Below are positions 25,824 to 33,550 of a stretch of DNA of 64,000 bases, one piece after another (position 1 is the first letter of the stretch; each line of letters opens with the position of its first letter). The notes beneath the pieces are model-generated. The model was not told the origin of the DNA. It saw only the letters and a list, made by a program, of their open reading frames with translations, and did not search any database. Source of the DNA: an uncultured Mucispirillum sp. (GTDB lineage Bacteria > Chrysiogenota > Deferribacteres > Deferribacterales > Mucispirillaceae); NCBI GenBank assembly GCA_944323205.1, contig CALURO010000005.1, positions 62,001 to 126,000 of the forward strand, read 5' to 3'. A program made the translations under genes and the position numbers.

Positions 25824-26864
25824 CTATTCGCCTATTTTTAATTTTTCCCAATATGAACTGTATATTGGCAGTGCTTCTTCCACATCAAGCTGAAATTCTG
25901 AATTTTTTAAATCTTCATCAGTAGGGAATATAGTTCTGCTGTTTTTTGATGTTTCATCAAGATACTGTGCAACTTCTTCTTTTTTTACAGGAGTAGTGTA
26001 TCCTACATAGTTAGAAATTTGTGCAGAGATATCTGGGCGTATAATAAAATCAATAAATTTATAAGCATTTTCTACATTTTTAGCTTTACTTGGAATAACA
26101 AGGCTGTCCACCCATACAGCAGCACCGTCTTTTGGATAAATATATTTAATATTCTCATTTTCCTGAGCTGCCATAAATGCTTCACCGCTCCACATAATAC
26201 CAATATATACTTCTTCATTTAAAAATGGAGTTCTAGGGGAGTCTGAATTAAAAAGTTTAACTGAAGGCATAAGTTCTACAAGTTTATTATATGCAGCTTC
26301 TAATTCATCTTTATTTTTTGTATTGCCAGAATATCCAAGAGAACGAAGTGCAGCATGGAAAACTTCTCTTAAGTCATTCTGCAGCATAACTTTTCCTTTA
26401 AATTCTTCTTTCCACAAATCTGCCCATGAAGATATAGTTGATGGGTTAATATATTTAGCATTAACACCTATTGCAGTAGTACCCCACATAAAAGGAACAC
26501 TGTATTTATTATCTGGGTCATAAGATTGGTTAATAAGCTGCGGATTAAGTTTACTGAAATTAGTAAGTTTTGTTTTATCAATAGCCTGTATTAAGCCTTC
26601 TTTCTGCATTTTCTGCACATAGTAAGTTGATGGTACTGCAATATCATAATCTGCACCACCAGTTATTTTTATTTTTGCATACATTGCTTCGTTACTGTCA
26701 TAAGTAGTATAACGAACTTTAATACCAGTTTCTTTTTCAAACTGTTTAATAACTTCATCAGGAATATACTCTGACCAGTTGTATACATAAACCTCATTTT
26801 CAGGTTTTTTTGTGCAGGCAAATACAGTTAAACTTACCAGCATAAGAATAAAGATTTTTTTCAT
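25824..26864 (-). CDS. potD: Spermidine/putrescine ABC transporter, substrate-binding lipoprotein
   Basis: 346 residues. The signal peptide MKKIFILMLVSLTVFAC ends in a lipobox Cys, so it is a lipoprotein. The mature protein starts YVYNWSEYIPDEVIKQFEKETGIKV, the classic PotD/PotF opening, and contains GADYDIAVPSTYYVQKM, VPFMWGTTAIGVN and the conserved IMWSGEAFMA. It captures polyamines in the periplasm for PotBC. It is last in the potABCD operon, overlapping potC by 4 bases. Whether spermidine or putrescine is preferred cannot be told. Confidence 0.93.
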   Translation of the reverse strand: MKKIFILMLVSLTVFACTKKPENEVYVYNWSEYIPDEVIKQFEKETGIKVRYTTYDSNEAMYAKIKITGGADYDIAVPSTYYVQKMQKEGLIQAIDKTKLTNFSKLNPQLINQSYDPDNKYSVPFMWGTTAIGVNAKYINPSTISSWADLWKEEFKGKVMLQNDLREVFHAALRSLGYSGNTKNKDELEAAYNKLVELMPSVKLFNSDSPRTPFLNEEVYIGIMWSGEAFMAAQENENIKYIYPKDGAAVWVDSLVIPSKAKNVENAYKFIDFIIRPDISAQISNYVGYTTPVKKEEVAQYLDETSKNSRTIFPTDEDLKNSEFQLDVEEALPIYSSYWEKLKIGE

Positions 26865-27634
26865 TTTTTCCTCTCTCTAAGCATTATTTGAGCTATTATA
26901 ATTATGAGCATAGATGCTCCAAAAATAAGTGTACTTAATGCATTAACTTCAGGTTTTACACCAGTTCTAACCATTGCATATATTTTCTGCGGCAGTATTT
27001 CAAACTGTGGTCCTGATGTGAAAAATGCACATATACTGTCGTCCATGGAGATAGTAAAACTTAATATCCATGCAGCTATTACAGCAGGTAAGATAGACGG
27101 AAGAATAATGTGAAAAAAAGTTTGGAGTTCATTTGCCCCTAAATCTTTTGCTGCTTCAATAATATGTACATCAAAATTTGCAAGTCTTGTAAAAAGAACT
27201 GCCATAACAAAAGGAAGGCATAATGTAATATGGGTAATAAGCAGTGTTTGAAATCCTAAATCCATACTTAAAAATTTAAAAAGTAAAAGCAGTGATATAC
27301 CCATAATAATTTCTGGTGACATTATAAGTATATATAATAGTGACATTATAAAATTTTTGCCGTAAAAATTAAATCTGAATAAAGTAACGGCAGAAAGAGT
27401 ACCTATAATAGTAACAATTGTAGCTGCAGATACACCTACAATTAATGAATTTACAAGGCCGCTTATTAATGCACTTGAATTAAATAATTTATCATACCAC
27501 CTTAAAGAAAAACCTTTCCACACAGTGCCGGAAGAAGCTTCATTAAATGAAAAGATTATTAAAATAATTAATGGCAGATATAAAAATAAATAAACTAAAA
27601 ATATATAGAGCCAAGGCCATTTTGAATGTTTCAT
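26861..27634 (-). CDS. potC: Spermidine/putrescine ABC transporter permease
   Basis: 257-residue inner-membrane permease with six hydrophobic segments, starting with WLYIFLVYLFLYLPLIILIIFSF. The ABC-contacting EAA loop is visible as EAAKDLGANELQTFFHIILP. NEASSGTVWKGFSLRWYDKLF is the periplasmic loop typical of PotC. It overlaps potB by one base and potD by 4. Confidence 0.93.
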   Translation of the reverse strand: MKHSKWPWLYIFLVYLFLYLPLIILIIFSFNEASSGTVWKGFSLRWYDKLFNSSALISGLVNSLIVGVSAATIVTIIGTLSAVTLFRFNFYGKNFIMSLLYILIMSPEIIMGISLLLLFKFLSMDLGFQTLLITHITLCLPFVMAVLFTRLANFDVHIIEAAKDLGANELQTFFHIILPSILPAVIAAWILSFTISMDDSICAFFTSGPQFEILPQKIYAMVRTGVKPEVNALSTLIFGASMLIIIIAQIMLRERKK

Positions 27635-28491
27635 TACAGCACCTTTGTTCTAAATGATTTTGAGCTTTTATAGTATGCCCATATCATAATACCCATAATA
27701 ACAGTAATTAATACACTTGCAGCAGAGCCAAGTGGCCAGTTTTGAAGTACATTTGATGTAAACTGTTCTTGAATAATATTACTTACCATTATATGTTTTC
27801 CGCCGCCTAAAAGACTAGGTATATAGAATAATCCTAGAGCAGGCAGAAATACTAAAACTGTACCTGCAATAATTCCCGGGGAAGTAAGAGGTAAAATAAT
27901 ATGGTAAAAAGTGCGAAGTTTGCTTGCGCCTAAATCCTGAGCAGCCTCTATATATCTAAAATCAAATTTATCAATTGTTGCATAAAGTGGCAGTATCATA
28001 AATGGTAAAAGAGTATATACAAAGCCAAAAATAACAGCACCTTCTGTATAAAGCAGGGAGAGTGGTGCGTCTATTATACCAATTTTAATAAGGATTGTAT
28101 TAATAAGGCCATTTGCTGCTAACATATATGATATTGCATAAGTTCTGATTAATGCACTTGTCCAGTATGGAATAACTACAAGAAGAGCCATCAGACCTTT
28201 ATATTTTGATTTGGAGCGTGCCAAAATATACGCAAAAGGATATCCTATTATTAAACATAAAAAAGTAGCAATAGCTGCAACTTTAAAAGAGTTTAAGAAT
28301 ATATTAAAATATGCACCAGTGAAAAATTTTTTATAATTTTCTAAAGTGAAAACAGCTTTAACAAAAGATTGACTGTCATATTCTAAAAAGCTGACAATAA
28401 ACATTATAATATTTGGTATTAATGCAAAAAGCAAAAGCCATAAAACTATTACAGCAATAGTTACAGTGTGGAACAGGTTACGCTCTTTCAT
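27634..28491 (-). CDS. potB: Spermidine/putrescine ABC transporter permease
   Basis: 285-residue inner-membrane permease partner of PotC. The first hydrophobic segment is VTIAVIVLWLLLFALIPNIIMFIVSF; the EAA loop is EAAQDLGASKLRTFYHIILPL. FTLENYKKFF is the usual PotB periplasmic motif. The start overlaps the end of potA by 14 bases and the stop overlaps potC by one base, indicating translational coupling. Confidence 0.93.
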   Translation of the reverse strand: MKERNLFHTVTIAVIVLWLLLFALIPNIIMFIVSFLEYDSQSFVKAVFTLENYKKFFTGAYFNIFLNSFKVAAIATFLCLIIGYPFAYILARSKSKYKGLMALLVVIPYWTSALIRTYAISYMLAANGLINTILIKIGIIDAPLSLLYTEGAVIFGFVYTLLPFMILPLYATIDKFDFRYIEAAQDLGASKLRTFYHIILPLTSPGIIAGTVLVFLPALGLFYIPSLLGGGKHIMVSNIIQEQFTSNVLQNWPLGSAASVLITVIMGIMIWAYYKSSKSFRTKVL

Positions 28492-29581
28492 CTTTTAAAA
28501 CAACCTCCCAGCCGGAAACCCAGCCAACAGACACTTGCTCATTCATATTATAGTCAAAATCTTCATATTCTTCGTCAAAAAATTCACTGGCTTTAATTAC
28601 TGTGCCGTTATTTAATTTGATAGTAGTATCAAGAGTCGCACCTTTATATACTTTAGTTTCAATATTTCCTATCATTAAGCCTTCAGTATCTGGGTGTTCA
28701 CTAAGTTTTTCTATCCTCATATCTTCAGGTCTAAGAAGAAGTGTAAATTTATCGCCAATATTTAATTCTTTTTTAGTTTTAATACTGCATATTCTGCCTT
28801 CAACTTTTGCTTTAATCAGGTTATCTTCAAAACCTAGTACTTCGCCATTTAATACATTAACATCACCAATAAAGTTTGCAACAAATATAGAGTTTGGCTC
28901 TTCATATAAGTTTTTAGGTGTGCCACACTGTTCAATAACGCCTCTGTTCATAACAATAACCCTGTCAGACATAGATAATGCTTCTTCTCTATCATGAGTA
29001 ACTAAAACAAAAGTAATTCCTAATTTATGTTGAAGTTGTTTTAATTCTTTCTGCATATTAAGGCGGAGTGATGCATCTAATGCACTTAATGGTTCATCGA
29101 GCAGTAAAACTAATGGTTTATTAACTAAAGCTCTTGCAAGAGCAACACGCTGCTGCTGTCCCCCTGAAAGCTGGTGTGGTTTTCTGTCAATAAATTCTTC
29201 AAGTTTAACAATGCGGAGAACTTCCATTACTTTTTCTTTTATTTCATTTTTCGGTACTTTATGCATTTTAAGCCCAAAAGCAATATTATCAAATACAGTC
29301 ATATGTGGAAAAAGAGCATAGTTTTGAAAAACAGTATGGACTTCTCTGTTATTTGCAGGGATATTATTAATTCGTTTTCCCTGAAGTAAAATATCGCCGC
29401 TGTCAGCCTGTTCAAAACCTGCAATAAGTCTAAGAGTAGTGGTTTTTCCACAGCCTGAAGGACCAAGTATTGTTAAAAATTCACCGTTATATATTGTTAA
29501 ATCTAAATTATTTAATACAGATTTGCCGTCAAAGCTTTTGCAAATATTTTTTAACTCTACAAGTGTTTCCTGCTGTTTCAT
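28478..29581 (-). CDS. potA: Spermidine/putrescine ABC transporter ATP-binding protein
   Basis: 367 residues. The ABC ATPase domain has Walker A GPSGCGKTT, Q-loop TVFQNYALFPHMTV, signature LSGGQQQRVALARAL, Walker B LVLLLDEPLSALD and switch His VTHDREEAL. A C-terminal TOBE domain (about residues 285-367) is the likely regulatory site. AAAGGTGG precedes the ATG. It is first in the complete potABCD operon, preceded by a TTGACA promoter. Confidence 0.94.
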   Translation of the reverse strand: MKQQETLVELKNICKSFDGKSVLNNLDLTIYNGEFLTILGPSGCGKTTTLRLIAGFEQADSGDILLQGKRINNIPANNREVHTVFQNYALFPHMTVFDNIAFGLKMHKVPKNEIKEKVMEVLRIVKLEEFIDRKPHQLSGGQQQRVALARALVNKPLVLLLDEPLSALDASLRLNMQKELKQLQHKLGITFVLVTHDREEALSMSDRVIVMNRGVIEQCGTPKNLYEEPNSIFVANFIGDVNVLNGEVLGFEDNLIKAKVEGRICSIKTKKELNIGDKFTLLLRPEDMRIEKLSEHPDTEGLMIGNIETKVYKGATLDTTIKLNNGTVIKASEFFDEEYEDFDYNMNEQVSVGWVSGWEVVLKDERA

Positions 29582-29664
29582 TTTCCACCTTTTTTAAATA
29601 TTTCATCTAAAAATCAGGCTTAAGCCAGTTAATATGTTTAAATTTTATGAATTTTGAAAAGTAT

Positions 29665-29693
29665 TAATATACTTCATTACTTATAATGTCAAG
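29665..29693 (-). promoter_or_regulatory. Promoter of potABCD
   Basis: On the minus strand TTGACA (plus 29688-29693), 17-base spacer, TATTAA (plus 29665-29670). It lies 84 bases upstream of potA. Beyond it, 29694-29953 is very AT-rich and shows no gene or clear signal. Confidence 0.6.
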
Positions 29694-29988
29694 TATATTT
29701 TTATAAATTGTATTATTTAATAATAAATGTATAAAAATATATCCATATAAGTGTATATAGTATATTATAAAATATTGATATATAAGTAATAATATATGGT
29801 TATTATATTAGTATTTTTTATAAATAAAAATAGAATATTTTGTATAAAAATATAAAAAATTGCAAAAAATGATGTTATATTTTATTAAAATTAATTTATT
29901 TTTATCATTTTTTACTATTTTTATATATTAAATTATATATTTTATCTAGGGATACTCCTTTTTTTACAACACCTTATGTCACCTTGAC

Positions 29989-30077
29989 GAGCGGTTTTTG
30001 CGAGGACTGCTGATTTCCCGAGCTATTGCTGAGGAGTCAGAAATCGCACAGGCTTAGGACTTTTTATTATTGTTTAA
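29989..30077. repeat. Internal module A of repeat copy 1
   Basis: Begins GAGCGGTTTTTGCGA and ends TTTTTATTATTGTTTAA; its middle carries ATTTC and GAAAT segments. It is a diverged partner of module B at 30155-30241, with identical ends and similar length. Confidence 0.6.
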
Positions 30078-30154
30078 AAGACAGGATGTCTTTTCGCTTG
30101 CGTAAGTGCGGGAGGGGTTTCCTCGACCAAACGCCTAAATAAAAATTTCATGGG

Positions 30155-30241
30155 GAGCGATTTTTGCGACGCAAGGACTTTCCGACGAATAGGAAGGAAT
30201 CAAAAGTCCGCAGCTGGACGGAAATTTTTATTATTGTTTAA
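30155..30241. repeat. Internal module B of repeat copy 1
   Basis: Begins GAGCGATTTTTGCGA and ends with the same 17 bases as module A. Its middle folds as GGACTTT (30175-30181) against AAAGTCC (30203-30209), with an inner TTCC/GGAA pairing, so it looks structured as RNA or single-stranded DNA. Confidence 0.6.
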
Positions 30242-30374
30242 TAAGATTCTTAGCCTACTATCATAGGCTCTGAATGACAGTTACCTGAGATTATTTCTAT
30301 TTTTATATATATTATCAAGTATTTATAGCATTTTTTAATAAAAAAAATGGGGTGCCACCAGTATATTTTACTTG

Positions 30375-30403
30375 TTGACTTTTTTATTAATATGCATTAT
30401 TTA
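30375..30403 (+). promoter_or_regulatory. Putative promoter of copA-csoR
   Basis: TTGACT (30375-30380) followed after 17 bases by TATTTA (30398-30403) within an AT-rich run. The -10 is weak; neighbouring TATATA is an alternative. The CsoR-like operator begins 10 bases downstream, over the expected transcription start. Confidence 0.45.
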
Positions 30404-30412
30404 TATATATAT

Positions 30413-30428
30413 CCCCACACCACAGGGG
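30413..30428. promoter_or_regulatory. Putative CsoR operator
   Basis: CCCC (30413-30416), 8 bases, GGGG (30425-30428), flanked by AT on the left and TA on the right. CsoR sites are pseudo-palindromes with C and G tracts of this kind. It lies 22 bases before copA, and csoR is the next gene but one in the same transcript. Confidence 0.55.
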
Positions 30429-30449
30429 TAGGGAATATAAGGTGTTTAA

Positions 30450-32936
30450 ATGAAAGAGAAGTATAATATTACAGGTATGACATGTTCTGCATGTTCTGCG
30501 CATGTAACAAAAGCAGTGTCTAAACTTAATGGAGTTAAAAATGTTAATGTTAATCTGCTTTCAAATAATATGGTTGTAGAATATGATGATACTATATCAA
30601 GTAATGATATCATTACAGCAGTAACAGAAGCAGGATATGGAGCAGAAATAGATAGTAAAAAAAGAAATACTGCAACGGTGCAGAAGCCGCCTTATGATAC
30701 AGAGCTTGAAAATATGAGAAAACGGCTTATTGTATCATTTGTATTTTTTATTCCTGTTATGTATTTATCTATGGGCAGTATGGCAGGACTTCCCCAGTTT
30801 TCTTTTTTCAAACATTATGAAGGAAGTTTTAATTATGCTTTTACTCTTTTTTTGCTGACAATTCCTGTTTTAATAGTAAATAGAAAGTTTTTTATTAACG
30901 GTTTTAAAGCATTACTTAATAAAGCACCTAATATGGATAGTCTTGTAGCACTTGGCTCATCTGCAGCTGTTATATATGGGATATTTGCAATATATAGAAT
31001 AGGTTACGGATATGCTTATCAGGAAGTATCAATCGTTATGAAATACAGCCATGATTTATATTTTGAGTCCGCTGTTACTATTTTTACATTAATTACACTT
31101 GGAAAATATCTTGAAACAAAATCAAAAAGAAGAACTCGTGATGCTGTTGAAAAATTAATCAATTTAACACCAAAAACTGCTGTTGTAGAAAAAGATGGTA
31201 AAGAAGTAACTGTTGCTTATGATGACATACAGGTGGGAGATATTATAGTAGTCAAACCAGGTGGTATTATAGCTTGTGATGGTATAATTATTTCTGGTTC
31301 TGCCTCTATTGATGAATCTGCGATTACTGGGGAAAGTATGCCTGTTGAGAAAAAACAGGGTGATAAAGTTATAAGTGCAACAATAAATAAAACTGGTCAT
31401 ATAAAATTTAAAGCGCTTAAAGTTGGCAGTAATACTACTTTATCTCAAATAATATCATTAGTAGAAGAAGCCGCAAATTCAAAAGCACCTGTTTCAAAAC
31501 TGGCAGATAAAATAAGTGGTATATTTGTGCCTGTAGTTATAATTATAGCTTTAATTTCTGGTATTTTCTGGCTTTATATGGGTGAAAGTTATGAGTTTGC
31601 ATTATCTATTGCAATATCTGTTTTAGTTATATCATGCCCGTGTGCCTTAGGACTTGCAACACCTGTAGCTATTATGGTAGGCACTGGTAAGGGGGCAGAA
31701 AACGGCATATTAATTAAATCTGCTGAAAGTCTTGAAATGGCACATAATATAAAGGCAGTGGCTCTTGATAAAACAGGAACTATTACTGAAGGAAAAATGA
31801 AAGTTGTAAATATTCAGTCATTTAAATACAGTCAGAATGACTTATTACAGATTGCTTATTCTATGGAAGTAAAATCTGAACACCCTGTATCAAAAGCAGT
31901 TGTAAAAAAAGTAGAAGAATTAAACTGCAGATTATTAGATATTGATGATTTTACTGCTTATTCAGGGCTTGGTATATCTTGCAAAATAAATGATAATTCA
32001 TATTATGCTGGCAATAGTAAGTTTTTATCAAATAATAATATAGATATTAGTAAAATTTCTAATATGATTTTGCCTAATAAAGCCGCTGCACCTGTTTATA
32101 TTGCAGAAAATAATGATGTGATAGGTATTATATATGTTGCTGATACAATTAAAGAATCAAGTATAGAGGCTGTAAAAGGCTTTAAAGAACAGGGCATAGA
32201 AGTATATATGCTTACAGGTGATAATAAAGAAACTGCAGAATATATTGCTCATCAGGCTGGTATTAATAATGTATATGCAGAACTTTTACCGCAGGATAAG
32301 GAAAAAGTAATTAGAGAGCTGCAGGATAAGGGTTTAAAAACTGCAATGGTTGGTGACGGTATAAATGATGCACCAGCATTAATGCGTTCAGATTTAGGAA
32401 TAGCAATAGGGGCAGGAACCGATGTGGCAGTAGAATCAGCAGATATTGTTTTAATCAAGAATAATCTGTTAGATGCTTTAACTGCTGTAAAATTAAGCCA
32501 TGCAACTATTAAAAATATTAAAACAAACTTATTCTGGGCTTTTTTTTATAACATAATAGGTATTCCAGTAGCAGCAGGGGTATTTTATATGTCATTTGGT
32601 ATTACATTAAACCCGATGATAGCAGCTGCTGCAATGAGTTTCAGCTCAATATTTGTTGTAACTAATGCTTTAAGATTAAAATTTTTTAAAGCAGAAAAAT
32701 ATAATCAAGGAGATAAACTTATGAAAGTTATTGTGAATGTAAATGGTATGAACTGCAATCATTGTAAAATGGCAGTTGAAAAAGCACTAAATACTGTAGA
32801 TGGAGTTGTTTCTGCTGAAGTTAATTTAGAAGCAAAAAATGCATCTGTTACATTATCAAAAGAAGTTGCGGATAGTGATTTAATGAATGTTATTAATGAA
32901 GCTGGATTTGAAGCAGTTTCTGTGGAGAAAGCATAA
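30450..32936 (+). CDS. copA: Cu(I)-exporting P-type ATPase CopA with C-terminal CopZ-like domain
   Basis: Exports Cu(I) from the cytoplasm. 828 residues. An N-terminal HMA domain has Cys12-x-x-Cys15 (GMTCSACSAHV), followed by eight expected membrane segments. TGESMPVEKK is the actuator loop. The transmembrane metal site is Cys396-Pro-Cys398 (SCPCALGLATPVA), the phosphorylated Asp440 lies in DKTGTITEG, and HPVSKAV and MVGDGINDAPAL follow. Unusually, after the last membrane segment (about residue 745) a second complete HMA domain is fused (GMNCNHC, Cys769 and Cys772). This tail has its own ribosome binding site. csoR follows after 1 base. Confidence 0.95.
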   Translation: MKEKYNITGMTCSACSAHVTKAVSKLNGVKNVNVNLLSNNMVVEYDDTISSNDIITAVTEAGYGAEIDSKKRNTATVQKPPYDTELENMRKRLIVSFVFFIPVMYLSMGSMAGLPQFSFFKHYEGSFNYAFTLFLLTIPVLIVNRKFFINGFKALLNKAPNMDSLVALGSSAAVIYGIFAIYRIGYGYAYQEVSIVMKYSHDLYFESAVTIFTLITLGKYLETKSKRRTRDAVEKLINLTPKTAVVEKDGKEVTVAYDDIQVGDIIVVKPGGIIACDGIIISGSASIDESAITGESMPVEKKQGDKVISATINKTGHIKFKALKVGSNTTLSQIISLVEEAANSKAPVSKLADKISGIFVPVVIIIALISGIFWLYMGESYEFALSIAISVLVISCPCALGLATPVAIMVGTGKGAENGILIKSAESLEMAHNIKAVALDKTGTITEGKMKVVNIQSFKYSQNDLLQIAYSMEVKSEHPVSKAVVKKVEELNCRLLDIDDFTAYSGLGISCKINDNSYYAGNSKFLSNNNIDISKISNMILPNKAAAPVYIAENNDVIGIIYVADTIKESSIEAVKGFKEQGIEVYMLTGDNKETAEYIAHQAGINNVYAELLPQDKEKVIRELQDKGLKTAMVGDGINDAPALMRSDLGIAIGAGTDVAVESADIVLIKNNLLDALTAVKLSHATIKNIKTNLFWAFFYNIIGIPVAAGVFYMSFGITLNPMIAAAAMSFSSIFVVTNALRLKFFKAEKYNQGDKLMKVIVNVNGMNCNHCKMAVEKALNTVDGVVSAEVNLEAKNASVTLSKEVADSDLMNVINEAGFEAVSVEKA
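32721..32936 (+). CDS. Embedded CopZ-like copper chaperone (possible internal translation product of copA)
   Basis: AAGGAGA at 32707-32713 and ATG at 32721, spacing 7 bases, in frame with copA (codon 758). The product of 71 residues would begin MKVIVNVNGMNCNHCKMAVEKAL, exactly the length and layout of free CopZ chaperones, with the Cys-x-x-Cys copper site. Either copA and copZ have fused recently and the old start signal persists, or both a fusion and a free chaperone are made. Translation from this start is inferred, not shown. Confidence 0.55.
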   Translation: MKVIVNVNGMNCNHCKMAVEKALNTVDGVVSAEVNLEAKNASVTLSKEVADSDLMNVINEAGFEAVSVEKA

Positions 32937-32937
32937 T

Positions 32938-33201
32938 ATGAAAGCTGATAAATCTGAAGTTTTACCGCTTTTAAAAACAGCTAAAGGACATATAGAAGGC
33001 ATTATTCGTATGGTAGAAGATGACAGGTATTGTATGGATATATCAAACCAAATATTTGCAGTAGAAGCTATTATGAGAAAAACTAATAAGGTAGTTTTAA
33101 AAGCTCATTTATTATCATGTGTACAAGATGCATTAAAAAGTGATGATGTAGACGAAAAGATAGATGAACTTATTTCTCTGTTTAATAAATTAATGAAATA
33201 A
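32938..33201 (+). CDS. csoR: Copper-sensing transcriptional repressor CsoR
   Basis: 87-residue four-helix DNA-binding repressor released by Cu(I). The conserved Cys-His-Cys copper ligands are visible: Cys in DDRYCMDIS, His and Cys in KAHLLSC. The N-terminal LLKTAKGHIEGIIRMV is the family signature. ATG 32938 is chosen because it gives the usual start; an upstream in-frame start at 32887 would lie inside copA. It follows the copA stop by one base and presumably represses the operon through the site at 30413-30428. Confidence 0.92.
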   Translation: MKADKSEVLPLLKTAKGHIEGIIRMVEDDRYCMDISNQIFAVEAIMRKTNKVVLKAHLLSCVQDALKSDDVDEKIDELISLFNKLMK

Positions 33202-33205
33202 TATT

Positions 33206-33243
33206 CTTTTGAAAAGGGAAGAAATACCCTTTTCAAAAGTTTT
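33206..33243. terminator. Terminator between csoR and the HMA-like gene
   Basis: CTTTTGAAAAGGG (33206-33218), 8-base loop, CCCTTTTCAAAAG (33227-33239), then TTTT. It is a 13-bp perfect stem with the U tract on the csoR side; the convergent minus-strand gene ends at 33242, so both transcripts may use it. Confidence 0.85.
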
Positions 33244-33550
33244 ATGACTGCTGAAAAAATTTATCCATTTCTTTTATAATCGATAAAATTTCTGGCACAG
33301 CATCTTCATTATAAATTTCATACATATTTTTTATTTTTTCAAAATATGGCATAGCTTTTTTTATTTTTAAAAGAGGTATTTTACTTGGCAAATACTCTAT
33401 AAGCATACTTCCTGTGATTTCATTTACAGTAATATTTTCAACAGAATTAGATGCAAGCAGCATATTTGTTATCTGACTACTTATTTCTCTGTTTTTAAAA
33501 AGTGTAGCTTTTAAACGAACTCTTCCTTCAAAAAAACTAGATACTATCAT
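33242..33550 (-). CDS. HMA-like protein without metal-binding cysteines
   Basis: 102 residues. FEGRVRLKATLFKN, then VENITVNEITGSMLIEYLP, has the beta-alpha-beta pattern of heavy-metal-associated (HMA_2-like) domains and the GRxRL motif also present at the start of the adjoining ATPase, but no Cys-x-x-Cys. The C-terminal third is helical (PEILSIIKEMDKFFQ). Its start overlaps the ATPase stop by 4 bases, so the two are cotranslated. It may be an accessory or regulatory subunit; function unknown. Confidence 0.75.
   Translation of the reverse strand: MIVSSFFEGRVRLKATLFKNREISSQITNMLLASNSVENITVNEITGSMLIEYLPSKIPLLKIKKAMPYFEKIKNMYEIYNEDAVPEILSIIKEMDKFFQQS

Larger units (their letters stand above)
29954..30353. 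repeat. Dispersed intergenic repeat element, copy 1 (long form)
   Basis: About 400 bases shared in its ends with copy 2 at 50716-50993. Left part: ACTCC, a T tract, then ACACCTTATGTCACCTTGA (29970-29987). Right part: ATTCTTAGCCTACTATC (30246 onward), AGGCTCTGAATGACAGTTA, then TTATCAAG and AATAAAAAAAATGGGGT ending at 30353. Inside are two modules of about 88 bases (29989-30077 and 30155-30241). Each starts GAGCG(G/A)TTTTTGCGA and ends TTTTTATTATTGTTTAA. Between them is a hairpin with AAAAGACA/TGTCTTTT arms. It has markedly higher GC than its flanks, no open reading frame, and lies between the divergent potA and copA. It is not recognised as an insertion sequence. Confidence 0.7.

Noticed and set aside
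29694..29953. Small genes or RNA in the AT-rich spacer upstream of potA
   Set aside because: No open frame with a start signal and no stable stem was visible; composition alone explains the short A/T repeats.
29954..30353. Insertion sequence or CRISPR array
   Set aside because: No transposase frame, only two non-identical modules, and no regular short repeats with spacers.
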